From Microbacterium sp. (GTDB taxonomy: Bacteria; Actinomycetota; Actinomycetes; Actinomycetales; Microbacteriaceae): a stretch of DNA of 64,000 nucleotides. A program made the translations under genes and the position numbers. Below, in pieces: positions 45,291-54,704 of the stretch. The notes beneath the pieces are model-generated. The model did no database searches, had not been told where the DNA came from, and saw only the letters and a list, made by a program, of their open reading frames with translations. Every line of letters begins with the position of its first letter. The first letter of the stretch is position 1. The stretch is from contig NZ_JAFKIP010000005.1 in NCBI RefSeq assembly GCF_017305435.1, positions 310,001-374,000 on the forward strand. Reading direction: 5' to 3'.

Positions 45291-46418
45291 ATGACGCGCA
45301 GGCTGCCCTCCGCACCGCCCCTGCTCCCCGGTCTCGACTACGTCCGCCCCCTCGGTTCCGGCGGCTTCGCCGACGTCTTCCTCTACCAGCAGGACATGCC
45401 GCGGCGCCAAGTCGCCGTCAAGGTCCTGCCGGTCGGCGAACGCGACCCCGACCTCCTGCGCATGTTCAACGCCGAGGCGGACGTCCTCGCGCACCTGTCC
45501 GCGCATCCCGCGATCGTGACGGTCTACCAGGCGGGGATCTCGGCCGACGGACGCCCGTACATCGTGATGGAGTACTGCCCCGGCTCCCTCTCGCAGCGCT
45601 ACCGGATCGAACGGATCCCCACCGAGGACGTCATGGCGATCGCCGTGCGCCTCGCCGGGGCGCTCGAGTCCGCGCATCGCGCCGGACTGATCCACCGCGA
45701 CATCAAGCCGAGCAACATCCTCATCACGACGTTCGGGTCGGCGGTGCTCGCCGACTTCGGCATCTCGTCGACCCTCGCGCGGTCGACGGGCGATGAGGTC
45801 CTGGCGATGTCGATCCCGTGGAGCGCGCCCGAAGTCGTCGCGGAGCACACCGGCGGCACGATCGCGAGCGAGGTGTGGGGGCTCGGCGCGACCGTCTACT
45901 CGCTGCTGGCGGGGCACAGCCCGTTCGAGCGACGGGAGAAGGGGCAGAACACCCGCGAGCTGATGCGGCGCCGCATCGCCCGCGCGACGTTCGTCCCGAT
46001 CTCGCGCGATGACGTCCCCGACGCCCTGCAGCAGGTGCTCGCGACCGCGATGGCGCGCGACCCCGACCGCCGGTACCGCAGCGCCGCCGAGTTCGGCGAG
46101 GCGGTTCGCGACGTGCAGCGTCATGCGGGTCTCGCACCCACACCGCTCGAGGTGCCGGCGGCGGAGTGGATGCCGGCATCCGCACCCGTCGACTTCGCCG
46201 ACAGCGCCGCCCGCGGGCCGGCGCGCAGCCACGTCGCGCACGAGAGCCGGCGTTCGCCGGTGCCGCGCGAGCTCACCGTGCGCCACCGCGAGGAGGACAC
46301 CGACGTCACGACGCCCCCGTCCGCCGGCAGCCGCGTCTGGCCGTGGATCGTCGGCGGCGTGATCGTCGCGGCGGCCCTCGCCGGCGGCGGCGCGTGGGTG
46401 TGGACGGTCCTGTCCTGA
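45291..46418 (+). CDS. Membrane Ser/Thr protein kinase (Hanks type)
   Basis: 375 residues. The kinase domain (17-280) has glycine loop LGSGGFADVF, VAIK-type Lys44, the catalytic loop HRDIKPSN with Asp137, DFG near 157, an activation segment with STLARSTGDEV and SAPEV in place of APE. A juxtamembrane Pro/Arg-rich stretch (about 290-345) leads to one membrane helix (WPWIVGGVIVAAALAGGGAWVW) with almost no extracellular part, so there are no PASTA sensors. Heads a six-gene overlapping operon: its stop TGA shares one base with the next start (TGATG). Likely phosphorylates the FHA-containing last gene product or the MoxR/DUF58 proteins. No PP2C phosphatase gene is visible nearby. Confidence 0.93.
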   Translation: MTRRLPSAPPLLPGLDYVRPLGSGGFADVFLYQQDMPRRQVAVKVLPVGERDPDLLRMFNAEADVLAHLSAHPAIVTVYQAGISADGRPYIVMEYCPGSLSQRYRIERIPTEDVMAIAVRLAGALESAHRAGLIHRDIKPSNILITTFGSAVLADFGISSTLARSTGDEVLAMSIPWSAPEVVAEHTGGTIASEVWGLGATVYSLLAGHSPFERREKGQNTRELMRRRIARATFVPISRDDVPDALQQVLATAMARDPDRRYRSAAEFGEAVRDVQRHAGLAPTPLEVPAAEWMPASAPVDFADSAARGPARSHVAHESRRSPVPRELTVRHREEDTDVTTPPSAGSRVWPWIVGGVIVAAALAGGGAWVWTVLS

Positions 46419-49400
46419 TGCGCCGGCAGACGGCGGTCGGCCTCGCCGCGGCGGGTGCGGTCCTCGCGCTCGTCGCGGGCGCGAGCGTCGTGTGGCCGGG
46501 CCTCGACGCGCAGCGTACGCCGCCGAAGACCACGACCGCGTGGGTGTTGCAGTCCGACGGCCTGCGGTACGCCCGGGTGAACACCGCGATCGACGAGCTC
46601 GACACCGTCCGCGCCGTGAGCAATCCGAGCCGGATCGTGCAGACGCAGGGCGCCTCGTACATGTTCACCGACAGCGACGCCAAGGTCGTCCGGATCGACG
46701 ACGCCGTCCCGGTCGATCTCGACGCGGAGAGCCTGCGCGACGCGGCGTCCGCGCCGCCGGGGACCGAGGAGGTCGACACGTCGGGCGACTTCGTCGCCTA
46801 CCGGACGGATGCCGGGGCGATCTCCGCGGGTCGACTCTCAAGCGGCCAGGTGACCCCGCTCGACCCGACGGGCACGCGCTCGAGCGAGAGCGCCGACGGT
46901 CCCGCGTACACGTCCGACGCGATCGCGGTGGATGCGGCGGGGGACCTCTTCAGCTATTCGGCGGCGGCGGGCACGGTCGTCCGCATGGACATCGACACGG
47001 GAGAGGTCCGCAGCACCGACAGTGTCGCCGCCGAGGTGTCGTCCCCCGCGCTCACGGCGGCAGGCGACGACTGGGTGCTCGTGGACTCGGCATCCGGAGA
47101 GTACTGGACGCGCACCCGCGCCGGTGCCTCCGCCGGCACGTCCGGCGTCGTCGCGCTCTCCCGCGCCGACGCGGACGGCGACGCGGTCTATCTCGCCGAT
47201 GAGAGCGGACTCGTCCGTGTGCCGACGACGGATGCCGACGCCGAGCGCGTCTTCGGCGACCGGACGACTGCGCGCGGCACACCGGCACGCCCCGTCGTCC
47301 GCGGCGGCGTCGTGTACGCGGCGTGGCTCTCCGAGGGCGCCGGCCCCGGGACGCTGTGGACGTCCGACGGCGGCGATGTGCAGCTGGACTACGCCGGAGC
47401 GACGCTGCCCTCTCAGCGACGGCCGACGTTCACGGATGCCGGCGACGGACTCGTGCTCAACGACACCCGGTCGGGCTGGGTGTGGACCGTTCCGGACGGC
47501 GCCCTCGTGCCGTCGAGCCAGAACTGGGATCTCGACGACGCCGTGGAGACCGCCCCGGAGACGAACGACCAGGAGCCCCCCGCCGTCATCGACCCGCGGC
47601 CGCCTGTCGCCGTCGACGATGCGTTCGGCGTTCGCGCCGGCGCGCTCGTGTCGCTGCCCGTGCTCCTCAACGACCACGACCCCAACGAAGACGTGCTGCA
47701 GATCGACGCGGCATCCGTCCAGGGTCTCGACCCCGCGTTCGGCACCCTCACCCTCACGGACGACCGGCAGCGCCTCGCGATCCGTGTCGCGGCGGATGCC
47801 ACGGGCACCGTGTCGTTCCGGTACGCCGTGAGCGACGGGACGGCGGTGGACGGGCTCCTCTCCGCGCCCGCGACGGTGACGTTGCGCGTCGTGGGGGACG
47901 AGGAGAACTCCGCGCCGCAGTGGTGCGGCGTCGAGGGGTGCCAGCAGTCCTGGCCGGAGCCCGAGGTCGCCGTCGGCGGCACGGTCGCGGTGCCCGTGCT
48001 CGGCGACTGGGTCGATCCGGAGGGCGACCCCATCGTCCTACTCTCGGCGGTCGACGAGTCGGGGACGGGTCAGGTGGCCTCGACGCCCGAGGGGCGCGTC
48101 GTCTTCCAGCACGCCGACTCCGGCCAGATCGCGGATGCCGGCGGCGGCGACGCGGCCGCCCCCGTCACCCTCACCGTCGCCGACACGCGCGGCGCCGTCA
48201 CGACGAAGACGCTCTCCGTGCGGGTGCTGTCCGACCCGCAGCCGCACCTGCAGTCGTTCGCCGTCGTCGACACGGCGGGCTCGCGCCTGACCATCGACGT
48301 CGCGCCCCACGTCACCGGCACGGCGGGCCAGCTCACGCTCACCGCGGCGCGCATCCTCGACGACGCGGCCGCGACGGCGACCGTCGTCGGCGGCACGACG
48401 CAATTCGACTTCGCCGCGGCGAACCCCGGCACCTATCGGGTCGCAGTGACCGTCTCGGCGGGCGGCCACGAGACGACGGGCACGGCCCGCGTGACGCTCC
48501 TGGCGCCGGACGCGCCGGCGCAGCTGGCGACGGCGCCGGTCGTCGCGTTCGTCAGGCCGCAGGCCGACGCGACCGTCGATGTGCTCGCCGCGGTCGCCAA
48601 CCCGACGGGGCGCGTGCTGCTCCTCAGCGATGTCGTGGTCTCCGCGGCGGCGGGCTCTTCGCTCGTCGCGGATGCCGTCGGTCAGAGCCAGCTGCGGGTG
48701 TCGGGCTCGACCGCGACGGCGGAGTCGGGGCTCCTCGGCACCGTCTCCTACCGGGTCAGCGATGGCACGGCCGACGAGGGCGCCTCGGTTGTGGGCGAGG
48801 CGACGATCTATCTCCTGCCGCCCGCGCCCGAGGCGGCTCCCATCACGGTCGACGACAGCGTCGTGGTGCGTGCGGGGGAGCAGGTCGACGTGCCCGTCCT
48901 CGACAACGACGTGTCGGCCGAGGGCGGCCGCCCCCGCCTTGACGCGGAATCGATCACCTCCTCGTCGCCCGACGCGCTCGCGTTCGCGTCGGGCGACGTG
49001 CTGCGCTATCTCGCCCCCGACGCGCCCGGCCAGTACACGGTGGGCTACCGTGCCTTCACCACCGGCTCGCCCGCCCTCGGCGACATCGCGACGGTGCACG
49101 TGCGGGTCGTCTCGGCCGACGAGAACCGCGATCCGCTGCCGCCGCGCCTGTCCGGGCGCGTCGCGAGCGGCCTGCAGACGACGGTCGCGTTCGACGGGTT
49201 CGGCATGGACCCCGACGGCGACGTCGTGCGCCTCGACCGCATCGTCAGCCAGCCCGCGCACGGCGCCGCGGCGATCGCCCCCGACGGCACGGGCATCGTC
49301 TACACGAGCACGGCGGGCTCGAGCGGTCAGGACACCTTCACGTACCGCGTGATCGACGCGTTCGGCGCGACCGGCGAGGGCACCGTGCGCATCGGCATCC

Positions 49401-52366
49401 TGAGCGGCGAGGCGAACCCGAGCCCGATCACCTACACCGACTACGTGCACGTGCAGGCGGGTGCCGACAGCGTCATCCGCGTGCATCCGCTCGCGAACGA
49501 CCTCGACCCCACGCAGGGGACGCTGAGCCTCGCACGCGTCCGACCGGACGTCCCGGAGACGGCGCTCGACGGGTCGACGAGCACCGAGTTCGCACGCCTG
49601 TCCGAACGCATCCGCAGCGTCACCGAGGACACCGTCACGATCGCCGCCGGCACCGAGCCGGGGACGATGTCGTTCCTCTACGACGTCGAGTCGTCGTCGG
49701 GGAGCACCGCCCGAGGACTCCTCGTCGTCAAGGTCGTCTCGCAGCGCGTTCCCGACTACCCGGTCGTCTCCGACACCGTGCTGACCGCCGCCGACCGCGA
49801 CGACCTCGACACGGGTGTCGACGTGCTGGCGGGGAAGGTGCTGTGGTCGGGCGGCGACACGGGCGACCTCGAAGTCGGGCTCTGGGGCTCGCCCGCGGGG
49901 GTCAGCGTGGTCGGGCACCGACTGCGCGCGACGCCCGGCGACGCCGCGCGCATCATCCCGTTCTCGGTCACGGGGGAGACATCCGGCGGGCCGGTCACGA
50001 CCTACGCCTTCCTGCGGGTGCCGGCGGCCTCGGAGGGCGCGCTGTCGCTGCGCGCGGGGACGCCGCCCCTCACCGTGGGCGAAGGGCAGCAGGTGGATGC
50101 CGACGTCGCGAGCCTCGTCGCGCTGCCGCGCGGGCGCGCACTCGAACTCGACGCGACGGGCGTCCGCGCCTCCGGCGCGCGCGCGGGCGGCGTCTGCGTC
50201 GCGACCTCGGGGAGCGGCATCCGCTACACGGCGGGCGACGGTGCCCCGTGGGCCGACGCGTGCCTCGTGCCCGTGCGCCTCATCGGGACGTCGGCGTGGT
50301 CGGTGCTGTCCATCCCCGTGGCGGTGACGCCCCGCGCGCCGCAGCCCTCGCTCGCGCCGGCCGCGCTGGAGGTGGGGCCGGGCGAGACGCACGTGTTCGA
50401 CCTGACCTCGATGACGACGTGGCAGGGCAAGGCGGAGCCGATCGAGTACCGGATCGGGGGGACCCCGGCGTCCTTCGTCCTGACGCTGCAGGGCGCGCAG
50501 CTGACGGTGCGCGGCAACGACAACGCCGCGCCGGGCACGGTCGAGAGTGTCACGGTCGAGGTGACGAGCCACCCGGGCGTCACGCCGGCCCGGATCACCC
50601 TGCGGGTCGGGGCGGCGCCGTCGACCCTGCCGCAGGGCGGCCGGGCGGCGCAGCAGTGCAGCCAGGCATCCGGCTCGTCGTGCACGATCGACGTGGTCGG
50701 CGCTCCGGGAGAGGTCAACCCGCTGCCCTCGACGCCGCTCCAGCTCGTCTCGGTCGCCGCGTCGAGCGCGTGCACGGGCGTCACCTTCGCCGTCGCGTCG
50801 GCGACGCGCGTGATCGCCAGCTGGGACGCCGACGCTCCCGGGGCGACCTGCAGCGCGCGATTCACCGTGCGCGACGCGCAGGGCCGGCAGACCGCGTCGG
50901 GCCGCGACGGCTCCGTGGTCCTCGACCTCCTCGGGTTCCCGCGCGCTCCCTCGTCCGTCGCGCAGACCGCCTACGCGGACGGCAGCCTGACGCTGCGCGT
51001 CGACCCGGGTGCGGCACAGACCTCGTACCCCGTCGTCACCGGCTTCGACGTCCGCATGGGCGGCCAGAGCGTCGCGACCTGTTCGGCGCAGGGCGTCTGC
51101 CCGGCCATCTCCGCCCCCAACGGCGAGCAGCGCCAGTACGAGGCGGTCGCCGTGAACTCCGTCGGCCCCTCCCGCACGTCCGTCCGGACGACGGCGTGGG
51201 CCTATGACCCGCCCGCGGTGCCGTCCTCGGCGGTCTCGACGCCCGTCCCGGCGGGCGCGGACGGCGGCGTGGTCTCCCTCGCCTTCAGCGGGGTGGATGC
51301 CGCGGACGCGAAGGCCCTGCAGATCACGAGCCCCGTCGGGGAGAGCATCACCGTCCCCGTCGACATCCGCACGACCTCCGTCACCGTCCCGACCTTCCGC
51401 GTCGGCGCGAACACGACGACCGCCGTCACGGTCACCCCGCTGTCGCGCTACGACGTGCCGCCCGGCCTCGGCGGACCGGCGATCGGGTCGATGACCGTGA
51501 ATGCGAACGGCGTCGGCGCTCCGACGGCGCCGGACCTCACCCTCACGGCCGTCAACGCGGGCGGCGGACTCGCCGACATCACGGCGGTGGGATCGGCGGG
51601 CTCGGGCGGCACCGGCTCGACGCTGCGCTACGGCATCGTCCCGCAGGGGCAGCCGTGCACCCCGACCGTCGGCGGCGACCGGGAGGTGTTCCGCGGGTAC
51701 CAGGACGGGCGCCGGTACACCTTCGACCTGTGCGTCGAGTCCTGGTACAACGGCCAGCCGTTCGCCCGATCGACGACGAGCAAGGAGGTGCGGGCGGTGC
51801 AGAGCGGCAACGCGCCGACGGGCTACACGTTCGTCGTCGGGCCCACCGCGCACGTCGGCGACGGGCGCGCCAGCTGGACGATCGACACCGACCCCACGTC
51901 TCCCGAAGAGCCGCCCCGCGACAACGTCCCCGCCTTCTCGGGGCTCCCGAGTACTGTCTTCGACACCGACCCCGGCATCCGCGTGCGCTACGAGCACATC
52001 TCCGGGTGGTGGCAGACCCAGTGGGGCGCCGTCACACCGGCCGCCGGCAGCGCGCCCTACCAGGTGCAGGCGACGTGGTTGCTCGGAGCGTGCACCGGCG
52101 GCGCCTCGCTGAGCCACACGGGGCGCTCCACCGGGTCGCTCGCCACGATCACGTTCGACACCGCCGCGATCGTCTACTACGACGCGCAGGGCGCCGTCAT
52201 CCCCACCGGCACTGACCCCTGGCTCGTGCCCGACGCCGCAGCGCGCGTCGAAGGCATCCGCGTCGGCGTCGACTGGTCGGCGCACGGGTGGAACCTGGAT
52301 GCCGCCACCGCGACCCTCTCCGCCGTCTGCACCCCCGTTCCGCCCACCACCGGAGGCACCCCGTGA
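46418..52366 (+). CDS. Giant membrane-anchored Ig-like/cadherin-like multidomain surface protein
   Basis: 1,982 residues. Signal-anchor at 5-27 (VGLAAAGAVLALVAGASVVW), then a beta-propeller-like region (about 40-390) with repeated D-x-D/S-G blades. From about 395 tandem Ig-like/cadherin-like domains follow, opening with the phrase PPVAVDDAFGVRAG ... VLLNDHDPNEDVLQID. Similar openings recur (ITVDDSVVVRAGEQVDVPVLDNDV; MDPDGDVVRL). The last quarter is fibronectin-III-like (APSSVAQ ... VTGFDVRMG) and ends in TGGTP, with no LPxTG or C-terminal helix. So it is held by its N-terminus and faces outside. Several domains contain paired cysteines. A surface adhesin or wall-associated scaffold is likely. 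Stop overlaps the MoxR start by 4 nt (GTGA). Confidence 0.9.
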   Translation: MRRQTAVGLAAAGAVLALVAGASVVWPGLDAQRTPPKTTTAWVLQSDGLRYARVNTAIDELDTVRAVSNPSRIVQTQGASYMFTDSDAKVVRIDDAVPVDLDAESLRDAASAPPGTEEVDTSGDFVAYRTDAGAISAGRLSSGQVTPLDPTGTRSSESADGPAYTSDAIAVDAAGDLFSYSAAAGTVVRMDIDTGEVRSTDSVAAEVSSPALTAAGDDWVLVDSASGEYWTRTRAGASAGTSGVVALSRADADGDAVYLADESGLVRVPTTDADAERVFGDRTTARGTPARPVVRGGVVYAAWLSEGAGPGTLWTSDGGDVQLDYAGATLPSQRRPTFTDAGDGLVLNDTRSGWVWTVPDGALVPSSQNWDLDDAVETAPETNDQEPPAVIDPRPPVAVDDAFGVRAGALVSLPVLLNDHDPNEDVLQIDAASVQGLDPAFGTLTLTDDRQRLAIRVAADATGTVSFRYAVSDGTAVDGLLSAPATVTLRVVGDEENSAPQWCGVEGCQQSWPEPEVAVGGTVAVPVLGDWVDPEGDPIVLLSAVDESGTGQVASTPEGRVVFQHADSGQIADAGGGDAAAPVTLTVADTRGAVTTKTLSVRVLSDPQPHLQSFAVVDTAGSRLTIDVAPHVTGTAGQLTLTAARILDDAAATATVVGGTTQFDFAAANPGTYRVAVTVSAGGHETTGTARVTLLAPDAPAQLATAPVVAFVRPQADATVDVLAAVANPTGRVLLLSDVVVSAAAGSSLVADAVGQSQLRVSGSTATAESGLLGTVSYRVSDGTADEGASVVGEATIYLLPPAPEAAPITVDDSVVVRAGEQVDVPVLDNDVSAEGGRPRLDAESITSSSPDALAFASGDVLRYLAPDAPGQYTVGYRAFTTGSPALGDIATVHVRVVSADENRDPLPPRLSGRVASGLQTTVAFDGFGMDPDGDVVRLDRIVSQPAHGAAAIAPDGTGIVYTSTAGSSGQDTFTYRVIDAFGATGEGTVRIGILSGEANPSPITYTDYVHVQAGADSVIRVHPLANDLDPTQGTLSLARVRPDVPETALDGSTSTEFARLSERIRSVTEDTVTIAAGTEPGTMSFLYDVESSSGSTARGLLVVKVVSQRVPDYPVVSDTVLTAADRDDLDTGVDVLAGKVLWSGGDTGDLEVGLWGSPAGVSVVGHRLRATPGDAARIIPFSVTGETSGGPVTTYAFLRVPAASEGALSLRAGTPPLTVGEGQQVDADVASLVALPRGRALELDATGVRASGARAGGVCVATSGSGIRYTAGDGAPWADACLVPVRLIGTSAWSVLSIPVAVTPRAPQPSLAPAALEVGPGETHVFDLTSMTTWQGKAEPIEYRIGGTPASFVLTLQGAQLTVRGNDNAAPGTVESVTVEVTSHPGVTPARITLRVGAAPSTLPQGGRAAQQCSQASGSSCTIDVVGAPGEVNPLPSTPLQLVSVAASSACTGVTFAVASATRVIASWDADAPGATCSARFTVRDAQGRQTASGRDGSVVLDLLGFPRAPSSVAQTAYADGSLTLRVDPGAAQTSYPVVTGFDVRMGGQSVATCSAQGVCPAISAPNGEQRQYEAVAVNSVGPSRTSVRTTAWAYDPPAVPSSAVSTPVPAGADGGVVSLAFSGVDAADAKALQITSPVGESITVPVDIRTTSVTVPTFRVGANTTTAVTVTPLSRYDVPPGLGGPAIGSMTVNANGVGAPTAPDLTLTAVNAGGGLADITAVGSAGSGGTGSTLRYGIVPQGQPCTPTVGGDREVFRGYQDGRRYTFDLCVESWYNGQPFARSTTSKEVRAVQSGNAPTGYTFVVGPTAHVGDGRASWTIDTDPTSPEEPPRDNVPAFSGLPSTVFDTDPGIRVRYEHISGWWQTQWGAVTPAAGSAPYQVQATWLLGACTGGASLSHTGRSTGSLATITFDTAAIVYYDAQGAVIPTGTDPWLVPDAAARVEGIRVGVDWSAHGWNLDAATATLSAVCTPVPPTTGGTP

Positions 52367-53328
52367 CCATCACCCCCGAACAGGCGACCTGGTTCGCGCA
52401 GACCTTCGCGGCGCTCGCCGACAACGTCGAGCGCGCCGTCCTCGGCAAGCGCCACGTCGTCGAGCTCGTGCTGACGGCCATGCTGAGCGAGGGTCACGTG
52501 CTGCTGGAGGATGTCCCGGGAACCGGCAAGACGTCGCTCGCGCGCGCCGTCGCGCAGTCGGTGCAGGGCACGACGACCCGCATCCAGTTCACGCCGGATC
52601 TCCTCCCCGGCGATATCACCGGCATCACGGTGTACGACCAGAAGACGGGCGAGTTCGAGTTCCACCAGGGCCCCGTGTTCGCCAACATCGTGCTCGCCGA
52701 CGAGATCAACCGGGCGAGCCCGAAGACGCAGTCGGCCCTCCTCGAGGTCATGGAGGAGGGGCACGTCACGATCGACGGCGTCACGCGGCCCGTCGGCAAG
52801 CCCTTCCTCGTGCTCGCCACGCAGAACCCCGTCGAGCAGGCCGGCACGTACCGCCTGCCCGAGGCGCAGCTCGACCGGTTCCTCCTGCGCACCTCGCTCG
52901 GCTACCCCGACCACGCGGCGACGGTGCGGATCCTCGATCGGGGCGCCGCCCCCATCGGCGAGCTCGCCCCGATCATCACCCCCGGCGCGCTCGCCGGCAT
53001 GGCGGAACTGGCCGCCGACGTGTACGTCGACGCCCTCGTGCTCGACTACATCGCGCGCATCGTGGATGCCACGCGCTCGGCAGACGAGGTGCGGCTCGGC
53101 GTCAGCATCCGCGGCGCCCTCGCCCTCACCCGCGCGGCGCGCGCGACGGCGGCGGCGCAGGGCCGCACCTACGCGACGCCCGACGACGTCAAGCGGCTCG
53201 CCGTCGCGGTCCTCGCGCACCGCCTGATCCTCCACCCCGAGGCCGAGTTCGACGGCGTCACCGCCGAGGCCGTGATCGGTCAGGTCCTCCTCGACGTCAC
53301 GCCGCCCACCCGCCGGGAGAGTGCGTGA
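52363..53328 (+). CDS. MoxR-type AAA+ ATPase
   Basis: 321 residues. AAA+ of the MoxR clade: Walker A GTGKTS at 53-58 (DVPGTGKTSLA), Walker B/sensor VLADEINRASPKTQSALLEVMEE, sensor I ATQNPVEQAGTYRLPEAQLDRF, C-terminal helical lid with PDDVKRLA. MoxR proteins are chaperone-like ATPases that mature vWA/DUF58 partners or metalloproteins. It sits between the giant surface protein and DUF58 genes and overlaps both by 4 nt. The GTG start follows GGAGG. Confidence 0.94.
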   Translation: MTITPEQATWFAQTFAALADNVERAVLGKRHVVELVLTAMLSEGHVLLEDVPGTGKTSLARAVAQSVQGTTTRIQFTPDLLPGDITGITVYDQKTGEFEFHQGPVFANIVLADEINRASPKTQSALLEVMEEGHVTIDGVTRPVGKPFLVLATQNPVEQAGTYRLPEAQLDRFLLRTSLGYPDHAATVRILDRGAAPIGELAPIITPGALAGMAELAADVYVDALVLDYIARIVDATRSADEVRLGVSIRGALALTRAARATAAAQGRTYATPDDVKRLAVAVLAHRLILHPEAEFDGVTAEAVIGQVLLDVTPPTRRESA

Positions 53329-54704
53329 CCGAACGCACCGAACGCACCGGCACCGTCTCCGACACGCGACTGACCCGAACTTCGGCCGGATCCCTGACGG
53401 GGGAGCGCACCGAGGTCACCTCGGCGCGCAGCCGACGCCTCGTCGGCGTCGCGGTGCGCGCGTCGCGGGCGTGGACCGCGACGCGCGCGGCCCTCGCCCT
53501 CGCGTGGGCCTGGGTCCGGCGGACGGTACGTCCAGCGGGGGTGCTGGCGCTCCTCGCCGCGACGCTGGGGCTCGTGGCGGGGCTCGCGTTCGGCTGGGTG
53601 GAGGCTCTCGTCGCGGGCATCGCGGCGCTCGTGCTCCTCGCCCTCAGCGCGCCGTTCCTCTTCCAGGCGCGCACGTACGACGTCGACCTGACGCTCGCGC
53701 ACGAGCGGGTCGTGGCGGGCACCGGTGTGCAGGCGACCGTGACGATCCGCAACACCGGGCGCCGCCCGGCCCTGCCCGGTCGTATCGACGTCCCGGTCGG
53801 CGCGGGGCTCGTGGAGTTCGGCGTCCCGCTCCTGCGCGCGGGAGCCTCGAGCGCGCAGGAGCTCGAGCTGCCCCCGCAGCCGCGCGGCATCGTCCGGATC
53901 GGCCCCGCGACGACGGTCCGGTCCGACCCGATCGGGCTCTTGCGTCGTGAGCACGCCTTCGACGACGTCCACGACCTCTACGTGCACCCTCGCACGGTCC
54001 CGGTCCCCTCGACGAGTGCCGGTCTCATCCGCGACCTCGACGGCAACCCGACCACCCGTCTCGTCGACGCCGACATGTCGTTCCACGCGATCCGCGAGTA
54101 CGCCCCGGGCGATTCGCGACGCCAGGTGCACTGGAAGTCCACCGCGAAGACCGGGCGCCTGATGGTGCGCCAGTACGAGGAGTCCCGGCGCTCCCGGATG
54201 GCGGTCGTCCTCGGCCTCGACACCGCCGAGTACGAGACGGATGCCGAGTTCGAGCTCGCCGTGAGCGCGGCATCCTCGCTCGCGGTCCGCGCCGTGCGCG
54301 ACGCGCGCGACCTCGACGTCGTCGTCGGGGCGGAGATCCCCCGCGTCGTGCGCGGGCGGCTCCGCGCCATCCGCCACATCCCGACGACGGCGCCGCGCAC
54401 CGTGCTCGACGGGTTCAGCGGGGTCGACCGCCTCACCGACACGATGGCGTTCGTCGACGTCTGCCGACTGGCCGCGGAGGCGAACGAGCACCTCTCCATC
54501 GCGGTCCTCGTGACGGGCTCCCGAGTCGGCGTCGGCGCGCTCCGCCAGGCGGCCCTCGCGTTCCCGGCGGATGCCGCGACGGTCGCCGTCGTGTGCGACG
54601 AGCGCGCGCACCCGCGCACGCAGGTGCTCGGCGCGCTCACCGTCATCACGGTGGGCACGCTCGACGACCTCGCGGGGCTTCTGCTGCGGGGGTCGACCTC
54701 GTGA
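53325..54704 (+). CDS. DUF58 domain protein (vWA-like, MoxR partner)
   Basis: 459 residues. An N-terminal cytoplasmic tail of 70 residues precedes two hydrophobic segments (about 72-112), a beta-sandwich extracellular-looking part (about 115-200), and then the DUF58 block with its signature EYAPGDSRRQVHWKSTAKTG near residue 260. The vWA-like C-terminal part begins VVLGLDTAEYETD. A complete DxSxS metal site is not present, as in most DUF58 proteins. This is the standard partner of MoxR and TgpA-like proteins. Overlaps both neighbours by 4 nt. Confidence 0.92.
   Translation: MTERTERTGTVSDTRLTRTSAGSLTGERTEVTSARSRRLVGVAVRASRAWTATRAALALAWAWVRRTVRPAGVLALLAATLGLVAGLAFGWVEALVAGIAALVLLALSAPFLFQARTYDVDLTLAHERVVAGTGVQATVTIRNTGRRPALPGRIDVPVGAGLVEFGVPLLRAGASSAQELELPPQPRGIVRIGPATTVRSDPIGLLRREHAFDDVHDLYVHPRTVPVPSTSAGLIRDLDGNPTTRLVDADMSFHAIREYAPGDSRRQVHWKSTAKTGRLMVRQYEESRRSRMAVVLGLDTAEYETDAEFELAVSAASSLAVRAVRDARDLDVVVGAEIPRVVRGRLRAIRHIPTTAPRTVLDGFSGVDRLTDTMAFVDVCRLAAEANEHLSIAVLVTGSRVGVGALRQAALAFPADAATVAVVCDERAHPRTQVLGALTVITVGTLDDLAGLLLRGSTS

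Noticed and set aside
48038..52285. Minus-strand frame of about 1,400 codons opposite the Ig-like gene
   Set aside because: Arg/Asp/Gly-rich shadow translation. The plus strand has clear domains and overlapping operon structure.
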